Positions 45,735 through 54,939 of a stretch of DNA of 64,000 nucleotides are shown one piece after another. Source of the DNA: Knoellia remsis (GTDB lineage: Bacteria; Actinomycetota; Actinomycetes; Actinomycetales; Dermatophilaceae); NCBI RefSeq assembly GCF_003002895.1, contig NZ_PVTI01000015.1:26894-90893 (forward strand), read 5' to 3'. How positions within the stretch are numbered: position 1 is the first letter of the stretch; each line of letters begins with the position of its first letter. The notes beneath the pieces are model-generated. The model worked only from the letters and a program-made list of their open reading frames with translations. It had not been told where the DNA came from and did no database searches. The position numbers and the translations under genes are program-made.

Positions 45735-46261
45735 CAGGCCTCCGTCCCGAGCCCGAGCATCCCGCCGGGGAGGGGCACGCCGAGGAAGAGCCCGAAGAGC
45801 AGGTAGACCACGGCCAGCGCCGCCGTCGTGATGACGAGGGACTTCACGACGTTCTGCTTCTCGACGACCGCCGAGATGACGAGGACGAGCAGCCCGAACG
45901 CCGCGAGGAACCCGACGACCTGGACGAGCAGGAGGGCGACGAGGGTCAGACCGAAGACGACCCAGAGGTTGAGCACCCGCTGCTTCTCGGAGCGGCCCGT
46001 CGAGTCGATGTCGGGCACCGGCTCGATGGACGGCTCCGGCTCGCCGTGCGCCGCCCGTCGGACGACACCGACGGCGACGGACGCGCAGAGGGCCGCGGTG
46101 AGGGCGCCGGCGACGACCGGCAGGAAGCCGGGGCCGATCCGGCCGCCCTCGCCGAACATGCCGTAACCGGAGCCCACGACCGCGGCGACGAGACCGAGCA
46201 GCGCGATCGCGGCATACAGCATCGCCTCGCCGCTGCGGCGCAGGGAGGTCAGGTGGCTCAC
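45734..46261 (-). CDS. tctB: Tripartite tricarboxylate transporter, small permease
   Basis: A protein of 175 residues with four membrane helices (about 15-33, 45-65, 100-135 in two passes, 140-160) and a variable charged loop in the middle, the TctB layout. Residues GRIGPGFLPVVAGAL match the conserved TctB start. GTG start overlaps the tctC stop (GTGA). Confidence 0.9.
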   Translation of the reverse strand: MSHLTSLRRSGEAMLYAAIALLGLVAAVVGSGYGMFGEGGRIGPGFLPVVAGALTAALCASVAVGVVRRAAHGEPEPSIEPVPDIDSTGRSEKQRVLNLWVVFGLTLVALLLVQVVGFLAAFGLLVLVISAVVEKQNVVKSLVITTAALAVVYLLFGLFLGVPLPGGMLGLGTEA

Positions 46262-47256
46262 TTGCCCAGCGCCTTCTTCAGGTCCTCGCTGTTGGACTTG
46301 AGGTATGCCGTGAAGTCGTCGCCGAAGAGCGCGTTCGGCTGCAGGTAGTTGTCGGCGATGTACTTCTTGGCGTCGTCGGACTCGACGAACTTCTTCGACG
46401 CGTCGATCCAGTACTGCTTCTCGGCGTCCTTGAGCTTGCCGGGGGCGATGAGCCCGCGGAACTGCGCGTAGGAGACGTCGACGCCCTGCTCCTTCGCCGT
46501 GGGGATGTCCTTGAGCTCGGGGTACTCGTAGCGCTCGTCGGAGAAGGAGCAGAGGGCGCGCAGCTTGCCGGCCTTGAGCTGCTCGACGACCTCGCCCGGG
46601 TTGAGCGAGGCGATCTGGATCTGCTTGCCGAGGAGGGCTGCGAGGACCTCGTCACCGGACTCGAAGGGGACCTGGTCGAACTTCACCCCGGTCGCCTGCT
46701 CGGTGAGGCTGAAGACGACCTTGTCGAGGCTCGTCGCACCCGAGACGGCGGCCACGACCTTGCCTGTCTTCGCGGCGTTGATGACGTCGGTGCACGTCTT
46801 CCACGGCGAGCTCGCCTCGACGACGGCGAGGGTGTAGTCGTCGCCGACCTTCATGATCGGCGTGAACGTCGTGTAGTCGAACTTGACGTTCGTGCTGATC
46901 GGCAGGGCGAGCAGCGCGGTCTCGGCGGGGAGCAGGAAGTTCGGGTTGCCCTGCTTGGACATGAAGTACGAATAGCCGACCGCACCCGACCCGCCCTCGC
47001 GGTTCTCGGTGTTGATCTTCAGGCCGGGCTGGGCCTTCTCGAGTCCCGCCGCGATGGCGCGACCGGAGGCGTCGCTCCCACCGCCGGCGCCGAACGGCAC
47101 GACCATCGTGACGTTGCCCTTGGGCTCGAACGAGCCGCCGCCAGAGCCGCTGTCGGAGCCGCTGCCGACGGAAGCGGAGCCGGAGCCACAAGCGGTGAGG
47201 GAGATGAGGCCGACGAGCGAGGTCGCGGCGAGGATCGACGTCCTTGTCGAGGTCAT
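46258..47256 (-). CDS. tctC: Tripartite tricarboxylate transporter, substrate-binding lipoprotein
   Basis: A protein of 332 residues. The lipoprotein signal has lipobox LTAC (cysteine near residue 23), followed by a Gly/Ser linker. The Bug/TctC fold shows MVVPFGAGGGSDASGRAIA, NREGGSGAVGYSY and LSLTE...DQVPFESGDEVLAALLGKQIQIASLNPGEV. It captures the imported carboxylate at the cell surface. The gene follows the TpiA-like gene after 44 bp, placing the importer in the same operon as the C4-sugar enzymes. The ligand cannot be read from sequence. Confidence 0.94.
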   Translation of the reverse strand: MTSTRTSILAATSLVGLISLTACGSGSASVGSGSDSGSGGGSFEPKGNVTMVVPFGAGGGSDASGRAIAAGLEKAQPGLKINTENREGGSGAVGYSYFMSKQGNPNFLLPAETALLALPISTNVKFDYTTFTPIMKVGDDYTLAVVEASSPWKTCTDVINAAKTGKVVAAVSGATSLDKVVFSLTEQATGVKFDQVPFESGDEVLAALLGKQIQIASLNPGEVVEQLKAGKLRALCSFSDERYEYPELKDIPTAKEQGVDVSYAQFRGLIAPGKLKDAEKQYWIDASKKFVESDDAKKYIADNYLQPNALFGDDFTAYLKSNSEDLKKALGK

Positions 47257-47300
47257 GGCAGGAGCCTTCCGATTGGTGGAACCAGTGTTCCGGTGGGGTT

Positions 47301-48155
47301 TCAGGGAGAGGTGGCGACGTATGCCGGCCGGTCACCCGGGCGGGCCTGCGCCGCCGTGGAGGCGGTGTCGAGGATGGACAGGAAGCCGTCGAGCTCCCAC
47401 GCACCCCGGCCGACGAAGAGCCCGTCGACGTCGGGGAGCGCGAGGAGCCCGGCAGCGTTGGCGGGGGTGACCGAACCGCCGTAGAGGAGGGCGGTGACGT
47501 CGTCGCCGCCGCGGGACCGCAGGGCCGAGAGCACGTCGGCGAGCTCCTCGGGTCGGGGCTCGCGCCCCTGCTCACCGATGGCCCAAACGGGCTCGTAGGC
47601 CACGAGAAGGGCTGGGGCAGAGCCGGATTCGCCGTCGTCGCCCACGACCCGGGACCGCCCGTCGCGGAACCCGTCGAGGGCCGCGTCGAGCTGACGCCGG
47701 GTCACGTCGACGGCCTGCCCGGCGTCGCGCTCGGCCTGGGTCTCGCCGACACACACGAGCGGCACGAGGCCGTGGCGGACGGTCGCGGCCGTCTTGGCCC
47801 GGACAGTCTCGTCGATCTCGCCGAAATGGGCACGGCGCTCGGAGTGTCCGATCTCGACGAGCTGGGCGCCGAGCTCGGCGACCTGCGGAACCGACACCTC
47901 ACCCGTCCACGCGCCGTCGTCCTCCCAGTGGGCGTTCTGCACGCCGAGGACGACCTGGTCGCGCTCACCACCGAGCGCCTCATCCACCGTTGTGAGCGCC
48001 GTGAGCGGCGGGATGACGAACGGCTGGACCCCCGGCCACACCCGGCCGGACCCGGCGCGACGGGAGACGACCTCGGCAGCCAGCCCCGCGGCATACGTGC
48101 GCGCGGCGTCCAGCCCCTTGGTCATCTTCCAGCTCGTGCCGACCCAGAGCGTCAT
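47301..48155 (-). CDS. TpiA-like tetrulose-phosphate isomerase (EryH/LerI type)
   Basis: A protein of 284 residues of the triosephosphate isomerase fold, with GTSWKMTK, the catalytic His in IGHSERR and Glu in [13 protein letters not shown], and YGGSV...GLFVGRGAW. The segment [13 protein letters not shown] (HW in place of the usual Ser) and the SWKMTK start match the EryH/LerI branch, which isomerises L-erythrulose 1-phosphate to D-erythrulose 4-phosphate, better than glycolytic TpiA. Context agrees: it overlaps (ATGA) the RpiB-like gene. That it is not the glycolytic enzyme is inference. Confidence 0.8.
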   Translation of the reverse strand: MTLWVGTSWKMTKGLDAARTYAAGLAAEVVSRRAGSGRVWPGVQPFVIPPLTALTTVDEALGGERDQVVLGVQNAHWEDDGAWTGEVSVPQVAELGAQLVEIGHSERRAHFGEIDETVRAKTAATVRHGLVPLVCVGETQAERDAGQAVDVTRRQLDAALDGFRDGRSRVVGDDGESGSAPALLVAYEPVWAIGEQGREPRPEELADVLSALRSRGGDDVTALLYGGSVTPANAAGLLALPDVDGLFVGRGAWELDGFLSILDTASTAAQARPGDRPAYVATSP

Positions 48156-48649
48156 CCGCGCTCCTCGTAGGACTCGATGGCGGCCACCTTGGCGGCCGAG
48201 GCCGACTCGGGGTCGAAGGCGTAGCCGACCCACTCGCGGGCAAGGCGACGGGCGAGCTCGAGGCCGATGACCCGCTCACCCATGCCGAGCACCTGCGCAT
48301 TGTTCGAGAGGATCGCGCGCTCGACGGAGAATGAGTCGTGCGCGGTGACGGCGCGCACGCCGGGCACCTTGTTCGCGGCGATGGCGACGCCGAGACCGGT
48401 GCCGCACACGAGGAGGGCGCGGTCGACGGTGCCGTCGGCGACGAGCCGGGCAGCCCGGACAGCAACGTGCGGGTATGCCGTGTCCTCGTCGTCGCTGCCC
48501 GCCGTCACGCCGACGTCGACGACCTCGGCGACGCGGTCGTCACCCTCGAGGTCCGCGCGCAAGACGTCCTTGTAGGAGACGCCGGCTTCGTCGGCGCCGA
48601 CGGCGATGCGCAGCGGGCGGGGAGTGGTCTCGTCGGTCGTCTCGGTCAC
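48152..48649 (-). CDS. RpiB/LacAB-family isomerase (EryI/DerI-like)
   Basis: A protein of 165 residues. It has a cofactor-free RpiB fold with the N-terminal [15 protein letters not shown], the catalytic cysteine in [18 protein letters not shown], and the [26 protein letters not shown] stretch. The [10 protein letters not shown](x)LSNNAQ pattern is close to D-erythrulose-4-phosphate isomerases (EryI/DerI), which give D-erythrose 4-phosphate. The gene sits between the kinase and TpiA-like genes with overlaps on both sides. Confidence 0.82.
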   Translation of the reverse strand: MTETTDETTPRPLRIAVGADEAGVSYKDVLRADLEGDDRVAEVVDVGVTAGSDDEDTAYPHVAVRAARLVADGTVDRALLVCGTGLGVAIAANKVPGVRAVTAHDSFSVERAILSNNAQVLGMGERVIGLELARRLAREWVGYAFDPESASAAKVAAIESYEERG

Positions 48650-50439
48650 GATGACGCTCCTTCAGGGTCAGTGGTGGCAGGGGTGGAAGTCGTTGTCGCT
48701 GTGGGCGATTCACCAACTGCGCCCTCTGCCGGCCAGGCGGAGGTGGCGGTCTGCGCCACAAGGGCGAACGAGACGGCACCGGCGTCGGGGGTGCCGAGGC
48801 TGGCGTCGCCATGGGTGCGGGCGCGGCCGGCGTGGGCCACCAGGTCGGCGGTGGCGTCGGCGGCACGGCGGGCGGCGTCGACGGCCGACTCGAGTGCGGT
48901 ACGCAGGTCCGCACCGTCTGCGACGCGGTCTGTCAGCTCCTGCGCGAAAGGCTGCGCGGCGTCGACCATCGTCTTGTCGCCGATGCTGGCGCCGCCGAGA
49001 CGCGTGACGGCGTCGACGCCGGCCTGCACGGCCTCGGCGACGTCCGTGTCGGTGGGCGCGGTGTCGTCACCGAGTCGGGCGGCGGCCGCGGCGAGGGCTC
49101 CGCCCCAGAGGGCACCCGAGGTGCCGCCGGCGTCCTCGGACCAGGCGAGTCCGGCGGCGGCGAGGGTCGCACCGAGGCCGGCTCCGGCACCGGCTGCCTG
49201 CTCCCCCGCCCGCGCGGCTGCAGCCGTCCCGCGGCTCATGCCGATGCCGTGGTCCCCGTCGCCGGCGACGGCGTCGATCTCGCCGAGGCGACCGGCCTCG
49301 TCCGCGACCGCGTCGCGCACGGAGGCGAGGACGAGCGCGAGCTGCTGTGCGGCATACGCGGACTCCGGCGACCCGGCCCGAGCGGGAGGTGCGCTGACCC
49401 CCTCCTCGTCGACGACGCGACGCGGTGCGGCCTCGGCGCCGAGGCTCCCCCGGCGGAAGGCGGGAGTGTCGGCGGGGGCGAGCCAGAGCCGCTCGAGCTC
49501 GTCGTCGAGGAAGGTCACGGTGAGCGAGACGCCAGCCATGTCGAGGCTCGTGACGAGCTCGCCGACCTCGGGGGCGACCGGGGTGAGGCCGGCGTCGGCG
49601 AGGCGCTGCGCGAGCCGTCGGTAGAGGACGAAGAGCTCCTCGTGGGTCGTCGAGCCGAGGCCGTTGACGAGGACGGCGACGCGCCCACTCGGGCGCTCGT
49701 CGCCGACGTCGGCGAGGATGCGCTCGAGCATGAGGTCGGCCAGTTCGTCCGCGGAGACGAGATCGGTCTCGCCGAGGCCTTGCTCGCCGTGGATCCCGAG
49801 ACCGAGCCCCATGCGCCCGTCCGCGACGGTGAAGAGCGGCTCGGTGGCGCCGGGCAGCGTGCAGCCGGTGAAGGCGACGCCGAAGGAGCGGGTGCGCTCG
49901 TCCGCGCGGCGACCGACCTCCTCGACGGCGTCGAGGTCCATGCCCTCGGCGGCCGCGGCCGCGAGGCACTTGAAGACGACGAGGTCACCGGCGACGCCGC
50001 GCCGGGTGCGGGACTGCTCGGGCGGGGCCGAGGCGACGTCGTCGGCGACGGTGAGGATGCGCACGTCGTGGCCCTCGGAGCGCAGGATCTCGGCGGCCTG
50101 GCCGAAGTGGAGGACGTCACCGGCGTAGTTGCCGAAGCCGAGGACGATGCCGCCGCCGGTCTGCGCGGCACGAGCAACCGAGGCGACGTGCGTCGCTGGC
50201 GGTGAGGCGAACGTGTTGCCGCACGCCGCGGCATGGGCGAAGCCGCGGCCGACCCAGCCGGCGAAGGCCGGGTAGTGACCGGAGCCGCCGCCGAGGACGA
50301 CGCAGACCTCGCCCTCGGGTGAGGCCGTGGCCCGGACCGCGCCGCCCGTCACGGCGACGAGGTGGTCGGGGTATGCCGCGGCGAGACCTTCGACGGCCTC
50401 GCGGGCGAAGGCGTCGGCGTCGTTGTGCGCGAACGTCAT
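48646..50439 (-). CDS. Fused DhaK-DhaL-type kinase (L-erythrulose kinase-like)
   Basis: A protein of 597 residues. The DhaK part has [10 protein letters not shown] and the substrate-binding histidine in LGIHGEQGL (about residue 220). A linker follows, then the DhaL ATP domain with [12 protein letters not shown] (metal-binding aspartates) and [11 protein letters not shown]. Fused DhaKL enzymes use ATP to phosphorylate dihydroxyacetone or L-erythrulose (LerK). Adjacent EryH- and EryI-like isomerases favour L-erythrulose. The ATG at 50439 overlaps the stop of the TIM-barrel gene; the longer frame is a shadow of that gene. Confidence 0.87.
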   Translation of the reverse strand: MTFAHNDADAFAREAVEGLAAAYPDHLVAVTGGAVRATASPEGEVCVVLGGGSGHYPAFAGWVGRGFAHAAACGNTFASPPATHVASVARAAQTGGGIVLGFGNYAGDVLHFGQAAEILRSEGHDVRILTVADDVASAPPEQSRTRRGVAGDLVVFKCLAAAAAEGMDLDAVEEVGRRADERTRSFGVAFTGCTLPGATEPLFTVADGRMGLGLGIHGEQGLGETDLVSADELADLMLERILADVGDERPSGRVAVLVNGLGSTTHEELFVLYRRLAQRLADAGLTPVAPEVGELVTSLDMAGVSLTVTFLDDELERLWLAPADTPAFRRGSLGAEAAPRRVVDEEGVSAPPARAGSPESAYAAQQLALVLASVRDAVADEAGRLGEIDAVAGDGDHGIGMSRGTAAAARAGEQAAGAGAGLGATLAAAGLAWSEDAGGTSGALWGGALAAAAARLGDDTAPTDTDVAEAVQAGVDAVTRLGGASIGDKTMVDAAQPFAQELTDRVADGADLRTALESAVDAARRAADATADLVAHAGRARTHGDASLGTPDAGAVSFALVAQTATSAWPAEGAVGESPTATTTSTPATTDPEGASS

Positions 50440-51377
50440 CGGGCCACCTCCTGCTTCGTCGCGATGAGGTCGCGCAGGTAGCGGCGGTTCGTGGCCGAGA
50501 CGCTGAGTCCGTCGCCGCCGTAGTGCTCGGTGCAGATCGGACCGGAGAAGCCGGCCGCGAGGGCGAGCTCGATCGCGCGGCGGTAGTCCACGACCCCGAG
50601 CTCGAGCGGAGCCGGGAAGGAGAGGTAGGCGCCGGTCGCCGGGTCGTGGGCGCGGAAGTAGTTCTTGACGTGCCAGTAGTTCGCGCGCGGCAGGGTCTTC
50701 TCGAGGATCTCGAGCCAGGGCTCGACGGGACGGTGCAGGCGGACGATGTTGCCGACGTCGGGGTTGAGGCCGACGTTGTCGAGGCCGATGGAGTCGAGCA
50801 GGCGTAGGGACGAGTCGGCGGTGCCGAGGAAGGTGTCCTCGTAGAGCTCGAGCGACAGGTCGACACCGTTGGCCGCGGCGGCGCGGCCGACCTCGCGGAA
50901 GCGCTCGACGGCCAGGTCGAAGGCGGAGTCGTCGTCGAGCGGGTCGGCGTCGCCCGGCTCGGTCCAGAACCATTCGGCGGCCTGCTGCTTCGGGAGCAGC
51001 GGACGGTGAAGTCCGAGGCAGACGACGGGAGCCCCGATGGCGGCGGCCGCCTCGACGGTGCGCAGTGCGTAGGCGAGGTTGTCGTCGCCGACGCGCGGGT
51101 CGATGACGCTGCGACGCACGACCGAGATCGCAGTGATCCCGAGCCGGGCGTCGGTGATGGTGCGGGCCAGCTCGTCACGGCCGGCGGCGTCGAGGTCCCC
51201 GGGGCGCAGCCACGAGTCGGTGATGTCGACGTGGCCGAAGCCGGCGTTGCGGACCTCGGTGAAGATCCGGGACCAGTGCTCCGGCCCGGCGTCCTGGACG
51301 CTGGCGCCGTCCGCGGTGGTCCCGGGGAACTGGATGAGCGCCGCCCCGATGGGCCAGTCCTGCGCTGTCCACGCCAC
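50436..51377 (-). CDS. Xylose-isomerase-like TIM-barrel protein (isomerase/epimerase or OiaC-like decarboxylase)
   Basis: A protein of 313 residues of the AP-endonuclease-2/xylose-isomerase-like TIM-barrel family. The metal-ligand strands read LSLELYEDTFLG (Glu), VGLNPDVGNIV (Asp), YWHVKNYF (His) and ICTEHYGGDG (Glu). The family includes hydroxypyruvate/2-oxotetronate isomerases and, as I recall, the 3-oxo-isoapionate decarboxylase OiaC that makes L-erythrulose. Being first in an operon with LerK-, LerI- and DerI-like genes, an L-erythrulose-forming role is attractive. This is inference. Confidence 0.75.
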   Translation of the reverse strand: MAWTAQDWPIGAALIQFPGTTADGASVQDAGPEHWSRIFTEVRNAGFGHVDITDSWLRPGDLDAAGRDELARTITDARLGITAISVVRRSVIDPRVGDDNLAYALRTVEAAAAIGAPVVCLGLHRPLLPKQQAAEWFWTEPGDADPLDDDSAFDLAVERFREVGRAAAANGVDLSLELYEDTFLGTADSSLRLLDSIGLDNVGLNPDVGNIVRLHRPVEPWLEILEKTLPRANYWHVKNYFRAHDPATGAYLSFPAPLELGVVDYRRAIELALAAGFSGPICTEHYGGDGLSVSATNRRYLRDLIATKQEVAR

Positions 51378-51430
51378 GAGTCGACTCCCTTGTCTGCTGG
51401 TGCCAGCCCGCCGGTGGGCTGATTCGTAGA

Positions 51431-51440
51431 TCCTATAGTA
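51431..51440. promoter_or_regulatory. GntR operator candidate, left site
   Basis: TCCTATAGTA lies 54 bp before the TIM-barrel gene and 46 bp before the GntR gene, in an AT-rich gap. It shares TCCTATAG with the perfect palindrome at 52338. Confidence 0.6.
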
Positions 51441-51485
51441 TCTATGATCATGATGTTGTAAACCCCTTCGCTACTCTGTGCCGCA

Positions 51486-52262
51486 ATGACCGAGGACTCC
51501 GTGACCACCGACACCGGCTCGCCCCGATCCGCCCTCCGCACCGCGATGCGGCCCACAGCGGACGCGCTGCCGGTGGAGCGGCGCGCGCTGCGCGATGGGG
51601 TCCACGACTCGATCCTCGAGCTGCTCCTCGAGGGCGACGTCCAGCCCGGGCAGAGCCTGAGCATCGACGGTCTCGCCCGGCAGCTGGGCGTCTCCCCCAC
51701 GCCCGTGCGCGAGGCGATGGTCCAGCTCGAGCACACCGGACTCGTCACCCGTGCCGCCCTCAAGGGGTACCGCGTCGCGCCCCCGCTCACGCGGGAGCGC
51801 ATGGCGGAGCTCGTCGACGCCCGTACCGTCCTCGAGCTGGCTGCAGTGCGTGGCGCAGTTCCGTTGTCCGACAACGCGATTCTGCACCTCAAAGCCGCTC
51901 ATGCCGACCACGTCGTCGCCGCCTCCGAGGTCAAGGAGGCCCAGGCCGACACCGGCGAGGACGGTGCCGCCTGGGCCGCCCTGCGCCGCTACTACGACGC
52001 GGACTGGGCCTTCCACCGCACCTTCTTCGAACACTGCCACAACACCTACCTGCTGCAGCTCGCCGAGTCGCTGTCACCGCAGGTGCACCGCATGCGCCAG
52101 TCGGCCGGGCACGGCGTCACCGACGTCGACCTGGCTGTGGCCGAGCACGCGGCCATCCTGCGGGCTGCCGTCACCGGCGACGCCGACGCGACCGAGGAGA
52201 CGATGCGCGCTCATCTGGGCGGGGTCCGCCAGCGCTCGCTCGCCGAGTCCGAGGACGCCTGA
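51486..52262 (+). CDS. GntR-family (FCD) regulator of the C4 catabolic genes
   Basis: A protein of 258 residues. The GntR winged helix is LRDGVHDSILELLLEGDVQPGQSLSIDGLARQLGVSPTPVREAMVQLEHTGLV (about 32-85, ending in the usual wing). The C-terminal FCD domain has helices with the metal-binding Asp/His pattern DWAFHRTFFEHCHN and VAEHAAILRA. Such proteins are repressors released by a sugar acid or metabolite. It lies between the seven-gene operon and pdxA2, and both promoter regions carry TCCTATAG. Confidence 0.92.
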   Translation: MTEDSVTTDTGSPRSALRTAMRPTADALPVERRALRDGVHDSILELLLEGDVQPGQSLSIDGLARQLGVSPTPVREAMVQLEHTGLVTRAALKGYRVAPPLTRERMAELVDARTVLELAAVRGAVPLSDNAILHLKAAHADHVVAASEVKEAQADTGEDGAAWAALRRYYDADWAFHRTFFEHCHNTYLLQLAESLSPQVHRMRQSAGHGVTDVDLAVAEHAAILRAAVTGDADATEETMRAHLGGVRQRSLAESEDA

Positions 52263-52311
52263 CGCAGCGTCGGCCGCACCGCCACGACGGCCCGCCGGGG
52301 CTGACGGACCC

Positions 52312-52347
52312 TTGACAACGTCCCGGCGAAGGCAGAATCCTATAGGA
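52312..52347 (+). promoter_or_regulatory. pdxA2 promoter with overlapping GntR operator
   Basis: A perfect -35 TTGACA (52312-52317) is followed at 52338-52347 by the palindrome TCCTATAGGA, which overlaps the -10 region. Binding there would block RNA polymerase. Confidence 0.6.
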
Positions 52348-52374
52348 AACGTACCGGCATACCTTGGGAGCCTC

Positions 52375-53376
52375 ATGTCCGCCACCACCTTGCCCCGCAT
52401 CGCCCTCACGCTCGGCGACCCCGCCGGCATCGGCCCGGAGCTCGCCTGCCGGCTCCTCGCCGAGCCCGCCAACCTCGCCCGCGCGCAGGTCCTCGTCCTC
52501 GCCGAGGCCGACGAGTTCGCCGCGGCGTGCGCCGAGGCCGGGGTCGAGGTCCCCGTCGAGGACGAGCCGGGCGCCGGTCACGTGACCCTCGTCGGTGCCG
52601 GTGGGCCGACGACCCCGGTCGAGCGGCAGAAGGTGAGCAAGGCCGCCGGCGCGCGGGTCATGGGTGACCTCGAGAAGGCGCTGCGCCTCTACGAGGAGGG
52701 CCGCGTGGACTCCATCATGTTCACGCCGCTCAACAAGGCCTCACTGCACCTCGCCGGGATGAACGAGGAGGACGAGCTGCGCTGGTTCGCCAAGCAGCTC
52801 GGCCACGAGGGGGTCACCTCCGAGCTGAACTTCGTGCCCGGCCTCGTCACGTCGCGCGTCACCTCGCACATCCCGCTCTCCGGCGTGGCCCAGCGGATCA
52901 ACGCCACCTCGGTCCTCGATGCCATCCGGCTCCTCGACGACGTCCTCAAGGGCTCCGGCATCGAGTCGCCGCGCCTCGCGGTCTGCGCGCTCAACCCGCA
53001 CGCCGGCGAGAACGGCCAGTTCGGTCGCGAGGAGATCGAGCACATCGCACCGGGCGTGAAGCTCGCCCAGGTCGAGGGCATCGAAGCCAGCGGCCCCTAC
53101 CCCTGCGACACGATCTTCATCAGCGCCAAGGCCGGTGACTACGACGGCGTCGTGACGATGTACCACGACCAGGGCCAGATCGCGATGAAGCTCATGGGCT
53201 TCGACCGGGGGGTGACCGTCCAGGGCGGCCTGCCCGTGCCGATCTGCACGCCGGCCCACGGCACCGCCTTCGAGCTCGTCGGCACCGGCAAGGCCAACCT
53301 CGGCCCGAGCCAGAACGCGTTCGACCTCGCCGTGTCACTCGGCTCCCGCGTCGCCGCCGAGCGCCAGCCCGCCTGA
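52375..53376 (+). CDS. pdxA2: PdxA2-type 4-phospho-acid dehydrogenase
   Basis: A protein of 333 residues of the PdxA family. Motifs: ALTLGDPAGIGPEL, TPLNKASLHLAG, zinc-ligand histidines in TSHIPL and ALNPHAGENGQFGREE, and MYHDQGQIAMKLMGFDRGV. PdxA2 enzymes oxidatively decarboxylate 4-phospho-D-threonate or -erythronate to DHAP, whereas PdxA proper makes vitamin B6. Its GntR neighbour and C4 operon favour catabolism. The DUF1537 kinase that usually partners PdxA2 is not here, so the true substrate is open. Confidence 0.87.
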   Translation: MSATTLPRIALTLGDPAGIGPELACRLLAEPANLARAQVLVLAEADEFAAACAEAGVEVPVEDEPGAGHVTLVGAGGPTTPVERQKVSKAAGARVMGDLEKALRLYEEGRVDSIMFTPLNKASLHLAGMNEEDELRWFAKQLGHEGVTSELNFVPGLVTSRVTSHIPLSGVAQRINATSVLDAIRLLDDVLKGSGIESPRLAVCALNPHAGENGQFGREEIEHIAPGVKLAQVEGIEASGPYPCDTIFISAKAGDYDGVVTMYHDQGQIAMKLMGFDRGVTVQGGLPVPICTPAHGTAFELVGTGKANLGPSQNAFDLAVSLGSRVAAERQPA

Positions 53377-53433
53377 CCACCTGCGCTCTCCAAGACTGCC
53401 TGCCAACGGCACACGCCGGGTCGCGTGCCCTAC

Positions 53434-53460
53434 CGTCCAATTGGGTGAGATCGGGACGGG
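53434..53460. repeat. CAATTGG-family intergenic element
   Basis: CGTCCAATTGGGTGAGATCG followed by GGACGGG lies in the 108-bp gap between the convergent pdxA2 and nuoN genes. It is the reverse complement of the copies at 63931 and 63974 with one change. Confidence 0.75.
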
Positions 53461-53484
53461 GCGGCCGAGTCGGGACGGGCCCGC

Positions 53485-54939
53485 TCAGGCGAGGGGGCCG
53501 AGCAGAAGCTGGGGCAGGACGCTGAGGACGACGATGACGGCGGTCCCGACCACCGCCACGGCGACGCTCGCCCGTCGCCGCCGGGGCCGAACCGGTGCGC
53601 TCGCGTCGTCGGGGCGGCCGAAGAGCACCGCGAACCAGCGGACGTACACGGCGATCCCGAGCACCGCCGCGATGACGGCGACGACCGCGACCGGCCACAG
53701 CCCGGCGGCGACCGGTGGCCCGAGGGCAACGACCTTGGCGACGAGCCCGATGACACCAGGCGGCAGACCCGCGAGGACGAGGAGCGCCAGTGCGAGCGTC
53801 CCGCCCGCGACCGGGTCGCGCCGGAGGATCCCTCGGTATGCCGTGAGGTCGCGGTGGTCCTCCACGCGCGGTCCGTGCGTGGCTCGGACCGCAGCGAAGG
53901 CGACGAGCGCGGCCACGGCATACACGATCGTGTAGGCGACCGCCGCGCCACGGCCGGCGGCAGAGAGGGCGGTGAGCGGCAGGACGACCCAGCCGGCCTG
54001 CGCGACGGTCGACCACGCGAGGAGCCGCACGACCTCGGTCTGGCGCAGCGCCATGACCGTGCCGACGAGCATCGACGCGACGGTGAGTCCGACGAGGACG
54101 CTGACGAGGGCGTGCGGGCCGGGGTTCGCCCCGACGACCGACTCCCACGGGGCGAGGACGACGACGAGTGCGCCGACCGCGGCGAGCTTGCTCGCCGAAG
54201 CGAGGAGCGCGGCGACCGGCAGCGGCCCCGCGGTCAGGGTGGGCGGGGTCCAGGCGTGGAACGGGACGGCGGAGAGCTTGAACGCCAGCCCGGCGACGAG
54301 GACGACGGCGGCGAGCGTCAGCACCGGTCGCCGCTCGGGCGCGGCCCAGGCCGCGGCGAGCGACTCGCCCGTGAGGGTCGGGTCGCCGGTGCCGAGGACC
54401 CACAGCGCGGCACCGAGGACCAGCAGCCCGAAGGACACCAGCGACGTCGTCAGCAGGGTGAGCGCGCCGTGCGTCGCGGCCCGACGGTCCCGCCACGCGA
54501 CGAGCGCGATGACCGGCAGGGTGGCGAGCTCGAGGGTGACGAGCCACGTCCCGAGGTCACGCGAGGCGACGACGGCCGTGCCGCCCGCGGCCGACGCGAG
54601 CAACAGGGTGAGGTCGACGACGCCGACGCGTCGCACCGACACGAGCGCCAGGACCGCGAGGGTGGCGAGAAGGATCCCTGCCTGGAGGGTGCTCGGCAGC
54701 GGGCCACCGTCCCAGAGGCACCGGCCGTCCGGGGCTGCCGTGCACAGCGTCAGCCGCTCGTCCGCGGCGAGGATCCCGGGCACCGCCGTCGCGGCGCCGG
54801 CCGCCAGGCCGAGGGCGGCGACCACAGCCATGACCCGACGCGCCCCCGGCACCGCTGCGTCGACGAGCAGGACGAGCAGCATGGCCGCGGCGGGCAGCAG
54901 CGCGGGCAGCAGGAGAACCCAGTCGATGGCGAGGGTCAT
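53485..54939 (-). CDS. nuoN: NADH-quinone oxidoreductase subunit N
   Basis: A protein of 484 residues with about 14 membrane helices, homologous to Mrp-type antiporters. Key features are the lysine-bearing helix LAFKLSAVPFHAWTPPTLTAGP and the Leu-rich ...LLAWSTVAQAGWVVLPLTAL helix. It is the last membrane antiporter-like subunit of complex I, contributing a proton channel. The ATG overlaps the nuoM stop. It ends the operon. Confidence 0.93.
   Translation of the reverse strand: MTLAIDWVLLLPALLPAAAMLLVLLVDAAVPGARRVMAVVAALGLAAGAATAVPGILAADERLTLCTAAPDGRCLWDGGPLPSTLQAGILLATLAVLALVSVRRVGVVDLTLLLASAAGGTAVVASRDLGTWLVTLELATLPVIALVAWRDRRAATHGALTLLTTSLVSFGLLVLGAALWVLGTGDPTLTGESLAAAWAAPERRPVLTLAAVVLVAGLAFKLSAVPFHAWTPPTLTAGPLPVAALLASASKLAAVGALVVVLAPWESVVGANPGPHALVSVLVGLTVASMLVGTVMALRQTEVVRLLAWSTVAQAGWVVLPLTALSAAGRGAAVAYTIVYAVAALVAFAAVRATHGPRVEDHRDLTAYRGILRRDPVAGGTLALALLVLAGLPPGVIGLVAKVVALGPPVAAGLWPVAVVAVIAAVLGIAVYVRWFAVLFGRPDDASAPVRPRRRRASVAVAVVGTAVIVVLSVLPQLLLGPLA

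Noticed and set aside
47301..48155. Calling this the glycolytic triosephosphate isomerase
   Set aside because: The [11 protein letters not shown] segment and the kinase/RpiB operon context fit EryH/LerI better; gap and pgk are not nearby.
48646..50439. Kinase as a PEP-dependent DhaK/DhaL/DhaM system
   Set aside because: DhaK and DhaL are fused and no DhaM or PTS gene is near, which fits an ATP-dependent enzyme.
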